Part shown: positions 60,501-64,000 of the stretch, piece by piece
Layout: the number at the start of each line of letters is the position of its first letter
Numbering within the stretch: the first letter of the stretch is position 1
Source of the DNA: Tranzscheliella williamsii
Lineage: Eukaryota > Basidiomycota > Ustilaginomycetes > Ustilaginales > Ustilaginaceae
Assembly: GCA_023212725.1 (NCBI GenBank)
Contig: JALBYF010000004.1
Span: 310,001 to 374,000, forward strand
Direction of reading: 5' to 3'
Length of the DNA: 64,000 nucleotides
Translations under genes and position numbers: made by a program
The notes under the pieces: generated by a model
What the model saw: only the letters and a program-made list of their open reading frames with translations
Databases searched by the model: none
Told to the model about the DNA's origin: nothing

Positions 60501-62727
60501 AGCCAATCTGGAAGATCTGGCGGAGCGCTCGGGCGTTCTGGACGAAGCGCGAGGATCGAAGAGAAAGCTGGGGACTAACGGCAGCTTGCAAAATTTGCGC
60601 AATGAGACTATGGAGCAGCGTAAGATCGCTTCCATACCGATGCGGCCGCATCGCATTGCGACCGCTTCAGATTACAACCCCACCACCCAGACCCCACGAA
60701 GTGCTGGCTGGACGAGCTCTGACGATGATAACGAATCTTCATCGTACCGCACTCCAATCAAGTATCTGGGCCCGCACGGTCCATTATCGGTGTCCCGCAG
60801 CGTCTCGGCCACTTCGAACAACTCGGGCCGAACGAGAAAGTCCGTTGCAACAAGTACAAGTGTATCACCATCGCTCAACAGGCGACAATCTGATGTATTT
60901 CGACGACGAGCTCGATCACCTTCGCCTGACCTTAGCGTTCTCACGTGCCCCAGCGACGAGGAAGAGGTATTGCTAACCGCTGACGCGGGGGTAGACCAAT
61001 ACGAAGCATCGCAAGAGGCCGCCATTGAAGACCATTTCGATTTGATGGTTGGCAAGGATCTTGATCATCGATACAGGCCGTCGTCGAGGGCAGGCGGCGG
61101 CCAGAGAGGCTCCTCAGATGCCACACTCAAGGTTCGGGACGGCGAAAGATCCGAGAGCTCTCACAAAATATCGGCCTCAGACCCTGGATCCTTCCGAAGC
61201 CTAAGCGAACTGATGAGCGAATCGGAAGATTTGCTATCATCGAATGGCCACTCTACAAATGGCAACACCGCGGGACACGGTTCCGCCAGTGACCCGAGTG
61301 AATCTGGCTGTACAAGTGGACACGATCCACAGAGGCCGCAACAGCTACTGGCCGAGTTGATCAAACAGCGTCTGGCGCAGCGAATGCAAGGGCTTCTCTC
61401 CGATAGTGTACCACCACATTCCAAGGCATCCGATCGCTCCTTGGAATTAGCACCAAGGCAGCCGACGAGTGACAAGGGGACCATCCTAGCACGTCAGCAT
61501 CAAGAAGGGTCGAAGGAGATGGACGCACCAGACGAGAGCGAAGTTTTGCAGTCTCCTAGCATGCATGATACTCCTGATACGATGGCTGGATCCGAGATCT
61601 GGACCAGTTTTCACGCAGATCGCATCAGCACCTCGTCCACAGCCACCACTTTGTCGATCAAGAGCATCGAAGAGGCGAAGAAACGCGCGAGTGCTGGTTC
61701 GACTATGGACGATCCGCATGATGATTCGAGCAAGGGCGGGTCAAGCAAGTCTCCCGCACTGGCAGCTGAGATTGAGCTACCCAAGCAGATAGCTGAAATG
61801 ACCTTGGCCGGTAGCAGCGGGCAGCCAAGCGAGCAAAGCCTCTCGACCGACGAATCTGTCAGCCAGCAAACCCTTTCGACCGACGAATCAACCAGCGTGG
61901 TTAACATTACAGGGTCAAGCACGCTCCTTGACGGCACGGCTGTTGCTCCGAAAGAGGGGCTCAAGGCTGGCATAGCAACATCGTTGCTGGGAAAGCAAAG
62001 CAATGTGCCTCCTGCTGCAAGCAGGATTGCCAGAGCCATGTCGACCAGCGACGGCGAGACCTTGCTCGGTTTGGGTGTCACTGTCAAAACAACCACAAAT
62101 AATGGCGAAGTAGCATCGCTACGGTCGGATGCACCTGCCATTAAACGGAATCAGCGACCTTCCTTGCCGGTAGAATTCAAGTCTGCGGCCCCTGCCACGC
62201 CAAGGCGAAGGACGAGCGACCAGGCCGCGAACGTGAGCCAGTTGCCGCGTTCCCGCACGCCCGTCCTAAAGCGGCATCAGAGCAGTGCTAGCGTGAAAAG
62301 CCAAGCCGCTGCGACCAGGGCGACCGAGCATCCTGCTCTGTCTCGCCTCGCCACCGGCACACTTACACCATCGACGTCAGCGAGCGTCGCTACCGGTACC
62401 AAGACTCCATCGCGACCCAGCGGAACTCCGCCCTCTGCCTTTACTATGCTTCCTGGAGCGGGTCGGAGCAAGCTACCGAGCCTGCGACAGGTCGCAAGCG
62501 TCTCGTCGCTCAGTGGGCCAGGAGGCGCCAAGGGCGAGCTCAGCTCACCTCCCACCTCGGCATCGTCCGCTTCCCCCGCTTCCGGTATACCCACTTTCCG
62601 GTCGACAGGCGCCCGAACACCAGTGCAGCCGAAACCTTCGGGTTTGCCCCTTGCCGGCTCGAGAGGCGCCTCGTCGGCTACACCCTCTAAGCCATTACCC
62701 ACACGCAAGAGCGGGTCTGATCACTAG
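57505..62727 (+). CDS. very large Ser-rich disordered protein, unknown function
   Basis: 1740 aa, one exon, from ATG 57505; the frame opens earlier only at a GTG. The first 60 residues are the most ordered (KIAEIRTKILAMRLAKKQHLEALALGVKPPKNRLTWYG). A short helix-prone stretch lies near 750 (DIRANAQAKQLEAAAAHKAREELSSQ). The remainder is Ser/Pro/Thr-rich with many RRxS and SP sites. Two copies of LSTDES occur near 1455-1475. Near 1090 is DEEEVLLTADAGVDQYEASQEAAIEDHFDLMVG, an acidic helical patch. The C-terminal 200 residues are basic Ser/Pro/Thr-rich with S-G-I-P near 1690 and SKLPS near 1650, similar to EB1-binding SxIP signals. No known enzyme domain is visible. Codon use is uniform, without the terminal skew change. 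Confidence 0.8.
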   Translation: MSPSSPSQPVDPQKIAEIRTKILAMRLAKKQHLEALALGVKPPKNRLTWYGVEEDQALISPVSPGQATFSHTDGENAASTTITANRTKTLPSPPNGFATESTTQQSSQHPRPSFASENTQSSRSHTSDSRRDSLSIDDDDTDQHSLQTNVTQEDATQPSRSRRGSRHHGLKEEWSDRAATGSLSSPTSKPRGPPPSLPLPPMPPPPSSSPALGTGGAWRNSAASAAASSVRSSSRRGSLAQQSAISSLANSYTEASDIDDHSADEMASIRHLTHHFPTPSVSSAFAARAGKPSRKGSYADVGRNTLSRTSPRVQISFSAARRAVPGQPNRTSGSDPLTFASLVQNNSSSKDPADSDQDVNSDDALSDVLDLTDNQGILSFAARSKSSISPSRFAIASVGLGVRGSGLAMPRGDQQRRVPPEEFEASKSSQPHIDAALSSGNDQTRMRDSLARKSIGGLVAAVDRQVDEWTQPHRFSTEPSGAHLPPVSSPTHPTVPVSLPSSLPGTPGSSVPAHSEQVPADEPLLSSSSQPVAEFVTEPSRRDSDASTHIAPSLSGNSTLSQGGVESNSFYHAYRDSSATMGSQFTAPMLCIEDPQGDEVSDPELSPSPAETPRKKTKQDRRLTFGFDDQRASIPTRRGSSRTMVPGQVFDPSFQATMEEGVEKARISDSSHDPYAFYEFSPSLPPYVPSGLSPRDLTGTGTWSSIVARASERMRSRQPSVGSLSSLTSTTTATGPVSMRDIRANAQAKQLEAAAAHKAREELSSQVSSMSYRPFAIHDHALSLADPRSPSPDTTAFSSYAASHSGRNSAMSGFSHADSSTTELGSRWPVAVGSEQAIGTYPFSGSSLAPSPRSSVQSKVYVEFCMQTSPTASPESSEKELPADLSARNSSKVDAAAGQDGDNSCYGASRQAHLQVVPSPLGRRRSSASLLAIRDLNLDQAGSWPGRIRAPRLSSASPRSYSKSHRRTSASSSAATSVNDEPRVMSDEDSSEESDLDVEANLEDLAERSGVLDEARGSKRKLGTNGSLQNLRNETMEQRKIASIPMRPHRIATASDYNPTTQTPRSAGWTSSDDDNESSSYRTPIKYLGPHGPLSVSRSVSATSNNSGRTRKSVATSTSVSPSLNRRQSDVFRRRARSPSPDLSVLTCPSDEEEVLLTADAGVDQYEASQEAAIEDHFDLMVGKDLDHRYRPSSRAGGGQRGSSDATLKVRDGERSESSHKISASDPGSFRSLSELMSESEDLLSSNGHSTNGNTAGHGSASDPSESGCTSGHDPQRPQQLLAELIKQRLAQRMQGLLSDSVPPHSKASDRSLELAPRQPTSDKGTILARQHQEGSKEMDAPDESEVLQSPSMHDTPDTMAGSEIWTSFHADRISTSSTATTLSIKSIEEAKKRASAGSTMDDPHDDSSKGGSSKSPALAAEIELPKQIAEMTLAGSSGQPSEQSLSTDESVSQQTLSTDESTSVVNITGSSTLLDGTAVAPKEGLKAGIATSLLGKQSNVPPAASRIARAMSTSDGETLLGLGVTVKTTTNNGEVASLRSDAPAIKRNQRPSLPVEFKSAAPATPRRRTSDQAANVSQLPRSRTPVLKRHQSSASVKSQAAATRATEHPALSRLATGTLTPSTSASVATGTKTPSRPSGTPPSAFTMLPGAGRSKLPSLRQVASVSSLSGPGGAKGELSSPPTSASSASPASGIPTFRSTGARTPVQPKPSGLPLAGSRGASSATPSKPLPTRKSGSDH

Positions 62728-63154
62728 CGCCTCGAGGTTCTAAACCGACCTAACGTTGTCCACCTGCATTTCCCCAAGCTGCATACACTTTACGTATTCC
62801 ACTATTGTTACTACTATACCCACGTCTCGCCATTTGTCCAGGTAATCTCAAGACCGAACCACTCTGCTGCTATCGGCTTGTGGCCAGCGCTGTGAAGCTG
62901 ATTCTGTCAGGCCGAACGATGATGGCAACTGTCCCACGGAGCGCCCTCCGCGTGGTGTCGGCCAAGGCAACGGCGTTGACTCTGACAACGGACCTATCTG
63001 ACAGCTGTTAAGCTTACGGTGGTGCGAGTGGGATGGACCGTGCCCAGGTGCGGCGGCAATATCCGAGGGCGAACAGGAGGCCGTACTCGCACAGCCGGCG
63101 GGTTGGACGGGTGCCTAAGAACAGGCATCCACCACGCATGGTCTTGACAAGAAA
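62728..63154. other. spacer before the methyltransferase gene
   Basis: 427 bp with the 3' end of the large disordered gene and the methyltransferase promoter. No gene is visible. An out-of-frame ATG at 63138 overlaps the methyltransferase start. Confidence 0.45.
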
Positions 63155-63973
63155 ATGGGAAGCGAGTCAACGTATACGCTGGGCCACGGTGCGGAGGTGT
63201 TGCAGGCGCACGCGACACGTACGGCGGAGACGTCGGCGGGGTTTCTGCTGGGGCATCTGAAGGCGGATGCGCAGGTGCTGGATGTGGGATGTGGGCCGGG
63301 GAGTGTTACGGTATCGCTGGCGAAGTATGTGTCGCAGGGCGAAGTTGTTGGGGTGGACGAGTCGGGCGAGGCGGTGAGGGCGGCGCAGCGGCGGGAGGAG
63401 GAAGCGGGGGAGGTGGGGGGGCGGTGTCGGTTCGAGGTGGCGTCGGTGTATGCGCTGCCGTTCGCGGAGGGGCAGTTTGACGTTGTCTACTGCCACCAGG
63501 TGCTGCTGCACCTGCGGGAGCCGGTGCGTGCGCTGTGCGAGATGCGCCGTGTCTGCAAGCGCGGCGGTCTGGTGGCAGCGCGCGAGTCCGACCTGCCGTC
63601 GATGATGCTTCACCCGCCCGACCCGGCACTGTCGCACTGGCACGCCGTCTCGCAAGACCAGATCCGCGCCACGGGTGCGCAGCCTGACGCCGGCCGCCGC
63701 CTCCTCTCCTGGGCACTCGCCGCTGGCTACACCCCCCCCGCCATCACCTACTCCACCTCAGCACAGACCTATGCAGGCCCGCAGCAAGCCGCCTGGTACG
63801 GCCCCATGTGGGCCGCCCGCGTCCGCGCACACGAGTGGAGCTCCAACGTGATCCGCTCCCGCCTGCTCACCCAGAACGACATCGACCGCATCGCCACCGC
63901 CTGGGAGCACTGGGCCCGCCAGCCCGACGCCGTCATCTCCATCCCCTGCGGCGAAGTCCTGCTACGCAAGTAA
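63155..63973 (+). CDS. class I SAM-dependent methyltransferase (UbiE/COQ5-like fold)
   Basis: 272 aa from ATG 63155. Motif I VLDVGCGPGSVTVSLAKY binds S-adenosylmethionine; motif II is VVGVDESGEAV with the acidic Asp for ribose; FDVVYCHQVLLHL is motif IV-like; MRRVCKRGGLVAARE is the post-motif strand. A C-terminal helical part (WYGPMWAARV, WEHWARQPDAVISIPCGEVLLRK) may bind substrate. The Methyltransf_11 fold is clear, the substrate is not; it is not Coq5 or Erg6, whose signatures are absent. Similar small fungal proteins are often annotated UbiE-like. The coding strand switches from strongly G-rich (63180-63480) to C-rich (63640-end). Confidence 0.8.
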   Translation: MGSESTYTLGHGAEVLQAHATRTAETSAGFLLGHLKADAQVLDVGCGPGSVTVSLAKYVSQGEVVGVDESGEAVRAAQRREEEAGEVGGRCRFEVASVYALPFAEGQFDVVYCHQVLLHLREPVRALCEMRRVCKRGGLVAARESDLPSMMLHPPDPALSHWHAVSQDQIRATGAQPDAGRRLLSWALAAGYTPPAITYSTSAQTYAGPQQAAWYGPMWAARVRAHEWSSNVIRSRLLTQNDIDRIATAWEHWARQPDAVISIPCGEVLLRK

Positions 63974-64000
63974 GCTCCGCTGTCTCTGCCCACCAGCGCT

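Overview
This is nuclear DNA of a basidiomycete fungus, most likely a smut of the Ustilaginales (Ustilago, Sporisorium, Pseudozyma or Moesziomyces type). Evidence: GC-rich genes with few, short GT-AG introns (76-200 nt here, mostly near the 5' end), intergenic spacers of 0.2-2.5 kb, fungal-only families (Zn2Cys6 factor, Smp3, Kar9, Nsp1, REC-domain regulator), a tropomyosin of exactly the fission yeast length, and spacers carrying short motifs such as attcacaatt and cgtgatt. The genus call is inference. I see no rRNA, convincing tRNA, CRISPR array, intact transposon or secondary-metabolite cluster.

I support 24 protein genes, which look like ordinary core genome. In order: a URI/Bud27 prefoldin-like protein; TTC27/Emw1 fused to a degenerate exopolyphosphatase-like domain; a small Ser/Thr-rich wall protein; a membrane-anchored Ala/Lys-rich protein; Smp3 GPI mannosyltransferase; a DNAJC9 histone chaperone; mitochondrial uL2m; a disordered protein of 939 aa; nucleoporin Nsp1; nucleolar Bfr2/AATF; kinesin-14; tropomyosin; an orphan response regulator; Kar9; mitochondrial bL27m; Tim23; a Zn2Cys6 transcription factor; splicing factor PHF5A/Rds3; an ELMO/CED-12 protein; Coq4; ceramide glucosyltransferase; argininosuccinate lyase; a disordered protein of 1740 aa; and a class I methyltransferase.

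Layout themes. Several genes are divergent pairs sharing a spacer: SMP3/DNAJC9, NSP1/BFR2, response regulator/KAR9, bL27m/TIM23, COQ4/ceramide glucosyltransferase, ARG4/large disordered protein. Cytoskeleton genes cluster between 28 and 40 kb (kinesin-14, tropomyosin, Kar9). Mitochondrial genes (uL2m, bL27m, Tim23, Coq4) are scattered.

Most interesting points: (1) the TTC27 reading frame begins with a Ppx1/Prune-like domain that has lost its metal ligands; (2) in about a dozen genes on both strands the coding strand changes from G-rich to C-rich shortly before the stop codon; (3) tropomyosin has an exon contributing only the ATG, followed by a 15-nt in-frame microexon that sets whether the protein starts Met-Asp or Met-Lys; (4) PHF5A carries Asp where yeast and human have a zinc-ligand Cys; (5) a GTGTTAGATC-like motif recurs six times in spacers. 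Exon limits were worked out by hand from splice signals and family alignment from memory. All similarity calls rest on recognition, not on a database search.
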